Positions 46,264 through 58,841 of a stretch of 64,000 bases of DNA are shown piece by piece. Positions within the stretch are counted from its first letter, which is position 1; each line of letters starts with the position of its first letter. Position numbers and translations under genes: made by a program. The stretch comes from Isoetes taiwanensis (Eukaryota; Streptophyta; Lycopodiopsida; Isoetales; Isoetaceae): positions 124,001 to 188,000 of the forward strand of contig JAJEKV010000414.1 of assembly GCA_021234155.1 (NCBI GenBank), read 5' to 3'. Below the pieces are notes generated by a model. That model was not told where the DNA came from. It searched no databases and saw only the letters and a list, made by a program, of their open reading frames with translations.

Positions 46264-46707
46264 TGGGTTCACCACTTTACGGATTGAATTAAAAAGCTAC
46301 TAAGGGAAAAGACGATTGTTCACATAAGATAGTAAGAGAGAGCGGATACAACAAGATTTAGGGAGAACTTCAACCGCCCAACCACGGAACTAGCACTCAT
46401 GATCACAAGCACTTTTGATCACGTATATCCCCCAGAGAAGTCCTGGGACTCCCGCCTAGTTCCTCCCCCGAACTAGATGCAACCTCTGAGCCAATCTTCA
46501 AAAAGCCACCAATGATGCCCTTGTTCTCTAAGGCATGTCCTTTTAAACCCCCAAGGATCTATTCTCGTCCACTAGTCCATTATTGGCTCTGGCTCCTGTA
46601 ATACACCAGATTAAGATTAGCATCATCTTATCCCTTAATCTCTTCCAATCATAGATAACCAGTAATAGAGTAGCTAATTCTATATTTGATGGTGCACCAT
46701 GATTGGA
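46264..46707 (-). repeat. 5' LTR of the chromovirus
   Basis: Plus-strand limits TGGGTTCACC to ATGATTGGAA, collinear with the left LTR minus its 67-bp duplication. Confidence 0.78.
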
Positions 46708-48640
46708 ACAAGGGGGGTTCAAACATGTATTCCATATAATACATGTGTGTATGAGAAGGGTTTTTAAATTTCAAAGCACGTATACATAAGGTAGATGATA
46801 CGTTTTGGCACCTCGAGTGTAAGGATTTTTACGGTTTCTCAAGCAGGTTTCTTGGCTTTACACAGAGCTAGAGATACGTTTGAGGGCTAGAGCTTGGTTG
46901 TTCGATGTTTGAGATAAGTTTGAGGGTCGCTTGGAGTTTTGGAGGTGAGTTTTCCATTGTCTTTGTTTTGCTATAAGCTCCAAAACTCTTAGTTGCAAGC
47001 AAGACTTCCCATATTTTTCTCGCTTCTACAACTTCATGTAAGGTGATCAAGAAGACACATTGAAGTTATTTGATGTGTGTAACAATTACTTTATAACCTT
47101 GCCCCTCTTTTTTTGTTACTACCAAGTATTGCAACTAACAAGATGACCAGATTGCAACATGGAGGCTCTCCCGTGGACTAGAAACTCCATAGCCAAATGG
47201 ATCTTACTTCTTTCCGTGAAGTTTGATCATTGCAAAGAATGTTTGATGAACGGAAGTGTAGTAGTTGAGAAAGTTCTTATCTATTCTACTTTACATCAGG
47301 AATTTACTTGGCTATTTTGTGAGAAATTGTATTATCTAGTAATGATGACCAAGTATGGGTATAATATCGCTTACCGGAGTATGACTTGATGGCGACCGAC
47401 ATTATTGATCCAACTAAGGTTAGTCCCAGGAGTCAAATTAGGTTTTAAGTTCTTGCTCCAACCTTATGCAAAAATATTCTTTTCGCAGATGGTAAAGTCT
47501 TTGCTTAAAACATGCGGTGTCCTATAGCTAAGACATTTCTTACATCGAAAGCAGAGCCGAGACATACAAAGAGCGAGCAAAAGACCCGAGCCTACTTCCA
47601 GTGGAAATCCAATGGATAAAGGTACCGTTTAATAAAGGTAAATTAATTATTGATTGAATTAGCATGCTTCTGACATCTAATATTATGGATATTAGAGGAC
47701 GTGCTTTGGCCTCTAGGAAATGCTTGTTATATCAAGCCAGAGATGTCAAATCAGCACTACATAGTTCATGCAACATCTTAGTTCTTTGGGGTTCATCAGT
47801 CTCTTATCTGATATCCATGATGTCAATAGGAAATATACTGGTTGATATATATTCAATAGGAAATATCTTGGTTGATATATATTTCATATTTTTGCATTTA
47901 ATTTCGGCCCGTAAGAAAGCATTTTGTGCTTTTGTCGGTTTTACTAATTGACACTTCATTTATATAGGCAAGAAACAAGGTAGAAGCAAACTTATGATGC
48001 GATTACAACCTACAAAAGCAATGTACATGAAGATGACGGTATTCACTTTTGCTACATTTGAATGAGAATAATCCTAAAATGTTTGTTTCGGATATCGAAT
48101 GTTTACATGCGACCTTTGCCTATCACTAATGTTTTGTCCCATTGGGTTGGTTGCAAACCTTATGGATTTATCTGAGGAGATCCAGTACCGATCATGGCCC
48201 TGAAACTACAAATTGTGTTGTTGAGTTTATATACAGTAAGTCTGGCGTGCCTTTATTTACTATTGCAGGTGTTTATGTCTTGGGTGCTTCAAAGTTGTCT
48301 TTTTTTCCTTCCCTTCTTGAAACCTTAGGCGCCATGTAGCACAGCTTTTCGCCGGAAACACAGTTTCTAGCATAACTTTTGATCCATGACTCCGTTTCAG
48401 GTGAGGCTTATTGCATTGGAAAGCTCTCTCTGGGATCTTTTCGATGGTGTATGATATCCCATGATTGGTTACATTTTTTCGTGTCCGCTGGCAAAGCCGG
48501 CCTTGGTATGGTTTACAGTATTGGATGTTGCATTATAGATCTTTTAGATTAAGGCTTTACAAATTGATTTGGTTTGCTCTAGATTCTGTCCACTTTTATT
48601 TAACTTTTGTATATACCCACTTTGATTTCGTTTAGAGAGC
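46708..48640. other. No recognised gene; unidentified frames
   Basis: Frames at 47,159-47,389 (MEALPWTRNSIAKWILLLSV) and 48,142-48,339 are exon-like in composition but unidentified. A 29-bp tandem duplication (CAATAGGAAATATACTGGTTGATATATATT type) lies at 47,824-47,882. Confidence 0.35.
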
Positions 48641-48647
48641 TTCATCA

Positions 48648-49625
48648 TGACAGAAAGGGCCATTAATAAGGATAGATTTGGTGTAAGGATGGCTAGGGAA
48701 AAGAAAAAGCCTCTCGGGAATCATTGTTCACACAGGGGTTCCTCGTCCCACAAGTGCTCGGTCTAGCATACAGCTCCATGGTCAGGGGCAAGCTAATTCT
48801 AGTGTAATAATGGATTTGCCATCTTCACTTTTTGGTCCCCAGTGGCCTCTTCATATCGGCACAAGCATGTCTGGTACATTTACCTTCCAAGATCGGGAGG
48901 ATCTCCAAAGTGCTCTAGAATGGCAAGTTCGGTGTTTGTCGCCCTACACTTCTCGGACCGTGATAACGACTCCATTCATTCTCGGAGGGAGGAATGACGT
49001 CACATCTATGATCAGGTTCATTGAGAGATGGACACACCTATTACAGTTAATACATGCCTTTGTTCCTTAATTCTAGCACAAATGATGCCTCATTTGGACA
49101 TTACTAGCAAGTAACTACAAACCCGTAAGAAACATTGTGTTGAAGCGGGAGTGCAGACATTGGAAAGGGAACATGTTGAGGTGGGAGTACGTGACACCTC
49201 CACAGCCCCCCAAGGGACCAAGAGAGTCGAATAATGAAGCTAGCAGCCGTGAGCAGGCTGCCTCAATATCTTCTGTTACCAAGAGCCCAAACTTGCATGT
49301 GATATAGGGCTTGCAGAGGTGGAAGATGATGCCCATTCTAATGTGGATGTGGCTTTGCATTTTTCACACGATGTCATGCATGTGAAGGTTGGTGGAGTTG
49401 TCTCCGCTACTAGGGGTGGGAAATGCAAGACCCGACGCCCTCGCCATCTCTTGGTTCAGTTTTAAGACATTCTTAGCCGCTTACATGTTCTTCAACATGG
49501 AAACCATCTTAGAGGGACTAGTTTTTAGTACAGGAGGACCTCTCCCTCTTCAATTGTGTAACCATAAGGAGGAGCTCTGCACGGTGAGGGCAGCCCGCCC
49601 AAGAAAAAGAAATGGGCGTTAATGC
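48648..49625 (+). pseudogene. Unidentified degenerate coding region
   Basis: An ATG at 48,648 opens MTERAINKDRFGVRMAREKK. The frame at 48,810-49,070 reads PSSLFGPQWPLHIGTSMSGT and DREDLQSALEWQVRCL. A later frame has AEVEDDAHSNVDVALHFSHD and a basic SPPKKKKW near 49,600. The pieces lie in several frames with stops. A retroelement ORF1 is conceivable from the basic tail and the following T-rich 3' sequence, but no zinc knuckle or RT is seen. Confidence 0.3.
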
Positions 49626-49639
49626 CAGGGGAGGTGCAG

Positions 49640-51814
49640 CAATTATTCTAGACCAATGGCCTTTCAATCCTTGGATTGGCTATGTCTAGATAATTTTAGA
49701 AGCACAAAATTACCACTAGCATTAGCATTATCTTCTTGTTGGTAGTCTTTTAATATTTAGTTATTTTGTTTGGTGATGGGGCCTAGTCTCCAGATTTTAG
49801 ATGGGCTGTTGCCCTTGCATGTGTCATCCCGTTGGGTTCCCTTGGACGTAAAAAATCTTATCTTATTATTATAAGGAGCTTAGATCATTTACCTTCCAGA
49901 TTATAGTGTGGACAAGTATGATTTGGGAGATAGATTTGGCCACTTTGTAGTTGAGGATGTAAGTATTCCATCGAACTACTCTGGTCAATAAACTCTGATA
50001 GCATACATGTAAAACAAAGAACCGAGCACATTCTTCCCTGACCGATTATGTTGGCTATGGTCTTGGGTATCCTAAATGATTCTCAAACTTTATCTGTACT
50101 CTTATGAGGGCAAGAAAACCAACAGCTAGAATAAATGAAGCCCGGTACCAAAGGTTACAGTTCATACTAAAAGATTATAATAACACACATCCGATAATTG
50201 CTTTTGACAAGAGTAGATCATTCTCAAGCTTAAGCACTTCATTTGCTTCCATTGGCAAGTGAAGATCAAGAAGCACAACTGCGGTTGGTATAATGTAACT
50301 TCGAACCATGTTACTTTTGTAAACAAACGCTGAAATATTGAATGGTGGAAATCATGTTGAAGCACTTGGAACAATGTATCGAAATGACGTTATATGCTGC
50401 CATACCCGTTAACACGACCTAGGTTATCCTCGATTACACCATTGAAGTTTTGAAGTTGATCCACACCTTGATAATTTTGTTTTTTTATTTTAGTTTTCTA
50501 ACACATCCTGTGGGCACGCATGATGTGCGTGGCTTTGGTACAAAATGTCTACATAGAGGGGATAATCCTAAGTACAAGGCAAAATTCTAAAACTTCCATA
50601 TTTGTTAATGTGCTTGGGGCTCATTGTTTGTGCACCATGTAAATGCATGTTGCGGTTTCCATTATGTAGTATACAATAGCAATGCTCAATTATGGGCCAG
50701 AGGATAAAACAACTGTTCTGGAATTGACATACAACTATGCGTGACAGAGTACAAGGAGGGAAATGCATATGCTCGGGTAAATTTCCATTGTACCTATTGG
50801 TCGCCCTTGTGTGTCAAATGTTTTGACATTGTATTGGATGTTAACATTATCCTCATGGGTAACTAACCTGGTAAACTTGCAGTTGGGGAAGAAACCAAAA
50901 TGGTCAGCTTGGACTTTGGAGTACCGAGGATGCGCTTGTCCCACAGAAAGTAATTGCCTTTGAGGTTAGTAAGTGATGCAACTTTACATTCTCGCATAAA
51001 GATAAAGCGACTCTCAGGAATGATTGAATTTAATGGGTCGAAAGCAGAAAAGAAAAGAAAGCATGCAACTATCTTCAAATATTGTTTTCTAGATATTAAA
51101 CCGATATGCTGAATTTTGCTAGCTATAAAGAATCTATTTGGTTCTCTTTCATTGTTTCTAACATGGGATTAAATAAAATTCTAGTTTCAAAATCCTAATT
51201 CTAGTTTCTAGCTCTAGAGTCCACTTTGGTATTGAAGGCCTTTGTGAATGGATGTTTGGGCGGTATATTCTTCACCACTGATACTCTTTAAAGATAATTC
51301 TTGATGATGTAGCGAACCTCGTTATCTAATCCTTATTTTTGTTGTTTTAGATGTTGCCTAGAGTATAATATGGCATTTTTAGTTTCATTGCTCTTTGACT
51401 TATGTATCTTTCCTAACGTATCCTCATGGCATAAGGTGCACATATAAGATGCACATATAAGATGCACACATCCACCCACATTGTACCTTCCGACAACCTT
51501 CACAACCTTCTATAATTGTAGGGATTTAATAACACCTACTTCCATTATGTCATGACAAGGTTCTGAAGTTAAATTAGCTTAACCCATTACATTTGCAACA
51601 TTGAACCTTATAGGGTTCGAAAGTGATTTAGACATGTCCCTTGCAAGTCAATTCAAAAAGAATTGCTTATTTGATATCTAACAAGGTACCATATATTATA
51701 TACATAATATGTAGGGGAGAAGAGAAGAAATAAAACAATAGAATGAAATACAATACAATTGACTTGATTATAACATCCACATATGTGAGTTAGATAGGAT
51801 CTCCATGCCATTAG
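49640..51814. other. No recognised gene
   Basis: AT-rich. Minus-strand frames at 51,078-50,735 overlap to give an exon-like stretch (KVQADHFGFFPNCKFTRLVT, DNVNIQYNVKTFDTQGRPIG) that I cannot assign. TGCACATATAAGA is repeated three times at about 51,437-51,470. Confidence 0.35.
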
Positions 51815-53430
51815 TGTGACGTCCCCTACTCATATACGATGCCCAAGACTGTGATACAAACAGGAGTTCATCCCCATACCAGCTCCATATCGATACGAGG
51901 GCCTCCACATTTCATGCGGACCGTGACCGAGTCCCCGATTGGGAAGAGTGGAGGGGTCATTTTACCCCCGCCTCCCCGTGGCCTACCTAGTCTGCGAAGC
52001 GTAAACATACATGTCAAGAATATAATCATCATATACCCACCTCGAAGGGTGGCATATCAACATCTGCATAGACAAAGATCAAGACAATACAAGGGGAGTT
52101 CCTACCTAAGGCTCGGACTCCGTGGAATGACCGACAAGCTTGGGTCTCCGTGAGTTCATTGCGCATGTAATCATGACAATGGATTTGGCCGGCATAAGAA
52201 CATGGCATTGGGTTGTCCACTCCATCCGCCCCTCCCCAGGCACACTTTGCGGAGTAGGTTGAAGAGTGTTGGGGACAGAAGCCCTGACCGGATGCATAGC
52301 CAAAGGGGCTATTCCCGGGTTGCATCTCCCCAGCCCGGATGGGGGGGTAGGGATCACTCCCACCGAGATCTCCATGCCGACTCAAGGTGACTAGAGGGCC
52401 ACCGCCCTTATTCGACTTTAACCCACCTGGAAAGTGAACTCCACTCCACGGGTGTCGAGCCCATGCCTTACCCACACTCGCGGCAAGCCATTAGACCTAG
52501 TCTCCATCGCGTGATCCCCTGTAGGCCTTACACACCCGGAGGGATCGGTCAAGAGTCGAACACTAACCTCCTTCGAGAGCCGGGCCCGCCCCTTCACCCA
52601 CAACCGTGTGTGGTTCTTGTACACAATGTGTAAAAAACTAGTAATGCACTAAGAGGGACTAGCTAGGAGCATCAACTACTAAGGTTTAAGTCTCTACCCC
52701 TTCCCAATACAATGAGTCCATGTAATGCATCCGGTCCATCACATCATCATAGAACTAAAGAATAAGAACTAATCTATATCATAGAGTTAGGTTCTTTAGT
52801 TAGGGTCAACTGGGATGCTGGCTACTAAGAGTAATTTAATAGGCTAAACCTATTGGTTCGATGGTCGGAATAATGGTTTAGGCTATTAAATCGACTAAAT
52901 ACCCGATCCCCTCGGTTCTCTCCTCTTGATCCGAAGGCGCCCATGTCGCAGCTTCGCTTGGGGATGCGATCGAAAGGAAATCGACGAGCTAGAGCGCATG
53001 GGCGCATCTTGGGAGTTGGATTTGACTCTTTGAGGCACGCTGAATCAGAGCTCAAGGTCTCAGGGCAAAAAGGGAAAGTTAGGGTTTGGTTACCTTACAT
53101 AGGCTCTCGCTAGGGTTTAGGGTTTCCATGACCATTTGGTGCGCCTTTAATGGGTTAAGGTTTAAAGTGCGACATTGCTAAGTGTAATGGCACCTTGCAA
53201 GTTGCCCCTAGGCTTCCTTGCTTGGTTACACGCCTACAGACACGCCGATTGGAGTGGGTGTACGCTGCGGCGGTAGTAGTACCTATAACGCCTTTGAGAC
53301 CGTGATATCGTGACCGGAACGCCACATTTCCCCACCTTGAATTGATGTCGCCGGGCACATCGTGGGTCTCCCCACCTTGGGATCTTCTTAACCCGCAGTC
53401 AACTTGATGCATACGATATACTATTATCAT
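51815..53430 (-). repeat. Probable LTR of second chromovirus
   Basis: A GC-richer block starting with TGTGACGTCCCCTACTC at 51,815, on the 3' side of minus-strand pol remnants. In sense orientation it would end GGGGACGTCACA, a plausible LTR terminus. The inner boundary is not resolved and no second LTR is in the window, so the limits are approximate. Large frames inside it (for example 52,475-52,029 minus) are not protein-like. Confidence 0.4.
53104..53128. repeat. Short telomere-like TTTAGGG motif
   Basis: CTAGGGTTTAGGGTTTCC holds two plant-type telomere units. Two units are too few for an interstitial telomere; it may be a telobox within the LTR-like block. Confidence 0.6.
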
Positions 53431-54080
53431 AGTTAGACATTTATTATGATTACCTCAAGGTAATATTTTAGAACATTATTATACTATTATTCAATCAAAT
53501 ACTTATCAACTGTATGTCATTACAACAATTACCCATTAGTTTTACTTATCATAATGTCTTAGTTTATCAACATATATACAATTATTCTCTCGAGGTACTC
53601 TTCATTCCTTGCAACACATTACAACAAAATTTGTGTTTGCAAGTCTTCGTGAGCTCGACCTCCTAGCCCTCCGGAGCTTCTATTGGCCTGCCAGAGGTCA
53701 ACACTCACGTTAGTACCATTTTTTAATTATTTATAAATTTGGTTATAAGGGAACCACCCCATCTATCTACATGAATGCATTGCTAATCTCCGTGAGGGAA
53801 GAGGATGCTTCTTCCATCGCGGGTCGCGGGAGAGCACTTATAATGCCTATATGGCGATCATGCCTACACCTTTAGTTGCCCAAATGCGGGAGGATAGGTT
53901 CCTTCACAGATATGGGGCGCGTGAAGGATAGGTCCCTCCCCCGTAGGCATTGACTAGCTGCTTTTTCTATCAATGCATTCCTGAATGACCTCTTATCTTC
54001 GAGGTCGCCTACTCGTGGGAAGTAGACTTTCCAAGCGGAACCGTCATGCCCACATTGACATTACACTGACGCCCCAGAGA
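53431..54080. other. 3' untranslated part of second chromovirus
   Basis: No gene. It lies between the LTR-like block and the chromodomain, and the polypurine tract was not located with confidence. Confidence 0.4.
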
Positions 54081-55307
54081 TCACCGTAGTGATCTCATCA
54101 TCGGTAACAACGCATACAACCCATACCTCATAGGTTGCATGCGTAGATTATACCTAACTATACAAGCTATAAATCTACACAAATCGACATGCCTCGAACC
54201 GATTTCTTGGAGATGATCTTGCCGTCCCATTGCTCCATAAACCGTGGGTACCGCTTTATCGATCTTTTTAAGTACCCATGTCGAGATCTTCCAACGCAAG
54301 TGTTTCCACTTGACCAAGTATTGAGAAACTCCGATCTCCTTGTTTTTTTGAACGCTTTATCAAGAATTAGTTCCGAACTATTTCGCCTCTGTTTTTCCGC
54401 TCATTTCCAACATCGGTTGGAGTGTCCAGACTTCATCCGATTGGGAGTGTGCTTCTTCAAAGAAACTCAATGGAAGACTTTGTGGATCTTTAGGGTGTGC
54501 TGGCAAATCTAACTTGTAGGATTGGTTACCCACTCTCTTGACTATTCAAGGGTCCAGCCCACCTTGGAGCAAGCTTCTTTGCAATTTCGGCGCGAGCTTC
54601 ACCGCTTCCACTTTGATCTTGAGCCATACATCATCTCCAACTTGGAACTCTCTCGACCGTCCGATGTTTGTCTACGATGCTCTTTTGGCTTCTTGCTCGC
54701 GAGAAGATACCCTCAAACTTCTTCCACGAAGCCGCCGCGATGTCGCTCAACATTTCATTTCGCGAAACTTCCACTTTTGACACCGGGTTGTACCAAGTGT
54801 CCGGAGTTAGGCATTGGTAGTCGAAGTTGATCATGAACGGCGACATTTGGGATGATTCCTCGCTTGGTGCTATTGTATGCAAACTCCACCAAGTGAATAA
54901 ATTCCTCCCACATACCTTGCTTGTTCCGCATATAGTTTCGTAGCATATCCTCCAATATTCTCGTTGGTAGGCCTTTCCGCTTGCCCATCCGTCGGGATGA
55001 TAGGCCGCGGCTCATGGATAGCTTCGTCCCAATCGCTGTAAAGAGGTCCCGCCGTAAGGCACCGATGAACTCGGATCTCGACGGAGATAATTTCCCTTGG
55101 CATGCCATGGAGCCCCAAGATTTCTTTGGTGAAGAGCTTTGCCATATCCATAGCAGTATCCGTGGTCCCGCAAGGCACAAAATGGGCCATCTTCGACAAC
55201 TTGTCCACTCACGCACCATCAAGGCATCCTTACCTCTTACCGCTCTTGGGAGCCCCGCTATGAAGTCCATGCCGACGACCTCCCACTTAGCGTTTGGCAC
55301 CGCTTAA
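54081..55307 (-). pseudogene. Second chromovirus: integrase and chromodomain
   Basis: From 55,307 downward: AKWEVVGMDFIAGLPR (first catalytic Asp region), KLSKMAHFVPCGTTDTAMDM, EILGLHGMPREIIS, TAIGTKLSMS, RILEDMLRNYMRNKQGMWEE and FIHLVEFAYNSTKRGI, then in other frames SPFMINFDYQCLTPDTW and at ~54,290 YLVKWKHLRWKISTWVLKK, a chromodomain core. The order and spacing are those of a Ty3/gypsy chromovirus integrase, but the sequence is distinct from the 41-46 kb element (different family). The element is cut at about 55,375 by the dispersed repeat, so RT, protease and gag are absent. Frameshifts are frequent. Confidence 0.82.
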
Positions 55308-55377
55308 TGGTTCCAATGCACCCGAATTGGAAAGTCGTTTCGCTTCTTGCTTGTCGACATAGCCGACATTAGGGCGG

Positions 55378-55990
55378 ATTTGGGGTCTCAAAATGGCCTC
55401 CTATCAGCCCATTCCACGCCATATTTCCCTCCTTTTTCCCATGCCACCCTAGGATACCAAACTCTCATAATTACAGATTTGCTTGGAATATTCTTCCTAA
55501 TAAGGGGATTGCACATTCATGGCGCCATATGTATTTAATTCGTTGGTTGTCGTGGACAGACCGATGCAACACGCGGCGCTTTTAAAATGCCACTTGCATT
55601 ATAGCATACCCAAGAACTCATGACGGTGTTCTTGGTTTGTCGATACCAAAGCGTATGCGCATCAACGCTTCTACATTTCAAAATTTGAATGTGTAGGTTG
55701 AAGCTTTGTATCGGATCGACTTTCATTTCGAGAAGGCCATGTCGCTACTTAACCGATCTTCACTTCATCCTAATACAGGCTTCCCGCCCCTACACTTCGA
55801 AATTTGAATTTGCTTAATGTATAAAAGCATGGATTGTAGGAGAATGGACTTTTCGATTTCCATATGCACGCTGCAAATTTCAAAACGTGGTTAGTATGGG
55901 ACGCCTGGCTCACACAATGCTTAATTGTGTTGGGGCATAAAACTTTGTACACCTTCATTTCATGGCCGTCGCATCTACACAAGATGGAAG
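55378..55990. repeat. Dispersed repeat, copy 1
   Basis: Starts GGATTTGGGGTCTCAAAATGG and shares collinear blocks with 57,742-58,432, including GCCTCCTATCAGCCCATTCC, TTGCTTGGAATATTC, CTTGCATTATAGCATACC and ATTTGAATGTGTAGGTTGAA. It is non-coding and abuts the broken end of the second chromovirus. Confidence 0.75.
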
Positions 55991-56180
55991 TTGTTTGTTG
56001 TCAAATTAAACTTAAACACAAGTGAGGTCAAGACTACGTGGTTTTCTCGAGGAGGGTTTGAGTGTTTTTTTTAAATCCCAATTATCGACATATAGTGTGA
56101 TGTAGCATCTTGGTATTAAATAGTATGTTAAATTCAATTATATCGTTGTTCATTTTCAGGTTAAATTCAAATCATATAGG

Positions 56181-56287
56181 TTTAGGAATAAGGTTAAAAA
56201 GGAAGATATTGGATATTTAGGAATAAGGTTAAAAAGGAAGATATTGGATATTTAGGAATAAGGTTAAAAAAGGAAGATATTGGATAT
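56181..56287. repeat. 35-bp unit in three tandem copies
   Basis: TTTAGGAATAAGGTTAAAAAGGAAGATATTGGATA-type unit three times in a row; the third has one extra A. Confidence 0.9.
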
Positions 56288-56364
56288 GGCTCAAATTTTG
56301 AGATATGCACATAATGGCATGTAATGATGGTTGATAGGACTGGAATACCTAATCATTCCTAACG

Positions 56365-56634
56365 ATTTTCACGCCTAATCCGCCCCATATCTATTCCTAA
56401 GCTCGATCTTAGATCCTTCGGCCCAATTTCGCTAGTCCATCGCCATGAAGAGATCAGCTACTTTAAGGAAGAGCCGAGGTGTCCTCCAAGAGGCTTATTA
56501 CGGCCGGAAGAGGCGCTCCTCCCAGCTCCTCCTCCGCCCACTCGCTTCTTGCCTCAATACCTCGATTCCTCCGATTCCTTTGACGAGGAATCAGAGAATG
56601 AGGAATCAGAGGAAATTTCGGAGGTGAGTTCATG
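56365..56634 (+). pseudogene. Acidic Pro/Ser/Glu-rich ORF, unidentified
   Basis: An ATG-less frame reads IPKLDLRSFGPISLVHRHEE, then PRCPPRGLLRPEEALLPAPP, and ends in a strongly acidic tail LDSSDSFDEESENEESEEIS before TGA at 56,632. The +1 frame has an ATG at 56,445 giving an Arg-rich product instead. The acidic-tail frame has better coding character. No domain is recognised. It may be a retroelement or captured exon piece. Confidence 0.35.
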
Positions 56635-56639
56635 ACAGT

Positions 56640-57740
56640 GTGTTCTGAAGGCTGGATAGGAGATTCTTCAGAGAATGAGTGGTCTACCCAAGGAGAAGAA
56701 GCCAAGATGATGAAGAAGATGAAGAAGTTGAAGATCTAACTACCGACTTCGAGGAGCTCATGGCATGCTAGTTCATGGTACATGCATGTTTTCTTTTTTT
56801 CTTAAGCATTCAAGTAACGGTTATTTCTTATTTTTTTGTTTTTGCGATGGTGAAGCGGATGAATGAAATTTGTTAGGCAGAGCACTTTTTTTTTTTTTTC
56901 CTTGTTCTTAGCCTCCGCCTTGCCTCCCCTTTTTAGCCTCCAAATTTTGCCTCCAAATTTTCTTACTATATATGAAGCAAGCCTCCCGAAGCTTTTTTGT
57001 TGTGAATAGTTGAAGCCTCCCGCATTTAAATTTACAAAATGATGTTCATGTAAAGCCATACGCCATAAAAAAATTTTGAATGTAAAAGTTTTTTCTTCTA
57101 ATTCCATTTGAATACCTAACTTGTTTTTTTTTATCAGACATGTGTTACCACTCTTAAGTACATAAGTCATTATCCCTTTTCAAAGAGCATATTATTTTTC
57201 AAGAAGGATCACACCTGCTTAATAGTACATATGCAAACAAAAAATGGAACACACTAAATTCAAGATCGCGGTGATCCACATTTAATGCTTTACCACCCTA
57301 AGTGCATAAAGTTATTAGTCCTTTTCAAAGAGCATATCTTTTTTTTAAGAAGGATCACATCAAGCATCCCATTTGCATCTAAAATACTTTTTTACCAACT
57401 CTAGTAGTACATAAAGTTATTAGCCTTTTTCAAAAGCAAACACTTTATCAATAAATGAGCACGCCACATATCCACACTTAACTTCAAATAAGACACATAT
57501 ATATTTCTTTTATTAAAAGATAATCAAAGTAATTTTACTATAGAAGTCATCTTTTTCCAAAAAGATCACACAAGCTTAATTTCTCAGATAAGCTAAAAGG
57601 TTGGAATATACTAAATTCGCATGGTGTGATCCACTTTCTTGTTTCTTGTCAATAGATAATAACACCAAGTCCCTCATCAATAGTCTCCCATTTGCATATA
57701 AAATATGTATCATTCCAAGTTATATTATGTTTTATGAACT
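56640..57740. other. AT-rich, with diverged tandem units
   Basis: Blocks of CTTTTTCAAAGAGCATAT..AAGAAGGATCACA recur at ~57,175, ~57,320, ~57,420 and ~57,550, with weaker repeats of GGAA-ACTAAATTC..GTGATCCAC between them. No gene. Confidence 0.5.
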
Positions 57741-57741
57741 A

Positions 57742-58432
57742 AAATGGCCTCCTATCAGCCCATTCCACTCCACGCCATATTTCCCGCCCTTGGGGATTTG
57801 GGGTCTCAAAATGGCCTCCTATAAGCCATTCCACGCCATATTTCCGCCTTTTTTCCCTTCCGATTTGCTTGGAATATTCTCCTAATAAGGGGATCGCACA
57901 TTTATGGCCATATGTATTTGCACTGTTGGTTGTCGATAGATTGATGCAACACGCGGGCTTCTAAAAGCCACTTGCATTATAGCATACCGGCAACTCATGA
58001 CGATGTCTCTTGGTTTGTCGATACCAAGCATGCACATCACCCATTCTTGTCTTGCTTATTTTCATTTAGGAGGCCATGGCCATACAAGCTTCCCGCCTTC
58101 TACATTTCAAAATTTGAATGTGTAGGTTGAAGCTTTGTATCAGACTTTCGCTTCGAGGCCACCGCGACATGCCTTTAAAAGTTCAGAATCGGGATCTTTA
58201 CTTCATCCCAATACGTGCTTCCCCCTACAATTCAATTTTGAATTTGCTTATGTATAAAAGCATGGATTGTAGGGAGAATGGACTTTTGATTTCCATATGC
58301 ACGCTGTAAATTTCAAAACGAGGTTAGTAAAATGCTGACATTCGCTCACACGGGGTTTAATTGTGCCGGGGCATACAAATTGTACACCTTCATTTCAAGG
58401 CCCGTACATCCACGCGGTATGGAAGCTCCAAA
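57742..58432. repeat. Dispersed repeat, copy 2
   Basis: Second copy of the 55.38 kb repeat. Its first ~70 bp (AAAATGGCCTCCTAT..CCATATTTCC) are themselves doubled (57,742 and 57,810). Confidence 0.75.
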
Positions 58433-58835
58433 TGATGTGTGGATAAGGATCCAACCGACTCACTTAATATGCTCCAGCCTTCAATCGCAAAAAGGAGGTC
58501 TAAAATAAGAACTTAGACCTCTACATGTCAAGGCCTTGCGTGCTCAAAAAAGTGTCGAATATCCGGGCGGATGGCGCTTATATCCATTGATCCGTTGAGG
58601 GCAAGAAAAACCGGGCCATTTCGGACGCTTCAAGTTTAGTCCCATTTTGTGGTGACTCGTGAATCCCGCCTCTTGGGATATTGTGAGAGATTGAGAGCGG
58701 TGAAGGCATTCGAATCAATACGCTCCTTGAGATGAGCCGCTCATTGTCACAAGAGAATTATAACTTAAACCAAAGAAATTTTTTTCTCTTCATTACTCCA
58801 ATCGCGGACGGTAAGGAAAGGAATGACGGCTTGGG
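58433..58835. other. No gene seen
   Basis: Spacer without a recognisable frame; it precedes the large degenerate coding region. Confidence 0.4.
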
Positions 58836-58841
58836 GGAGGG

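Larger units (their letters stand above)
40922..46707 (-). mobile_element. Near-complete Ty3/gypsy chromovirus (~5.8 kb)
   Basis: Two LTRs in direct orientation (40,922-41,431 and 46,264-46,707) bracket gag, zinc knuckle, protease, RT, RNase H, integrase and chromodomain on the minus strand, in the order typical of Ty3/gypsy. The LTRs look roughly 10% different by eye, and all ORFs are broken, so it is old and inactive. No clean target-site duplication or canonical tRNA primer site was found; the sense strand after the 5' LTR reads ATGTGAAACTTCACGG. It is the reference for the truncated copies at 18.98-23.20 and 30.66-32.49 kb. Confidence 0.88.

Noticed and set aside
46263-46264. Canonical tRNA primer-binding site next to the 5' LTR
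   Set aside because: Sequence inside the LTR does not start with the usual TGG and matches no tRNA 3' end that I can recall.
52029-52475. 148-codon minus-strand ORF as a gene
   Set aside because: Lies in an LTR-like GC-rich block, overlaps equally long frames in other registers and has no protein-like motif.
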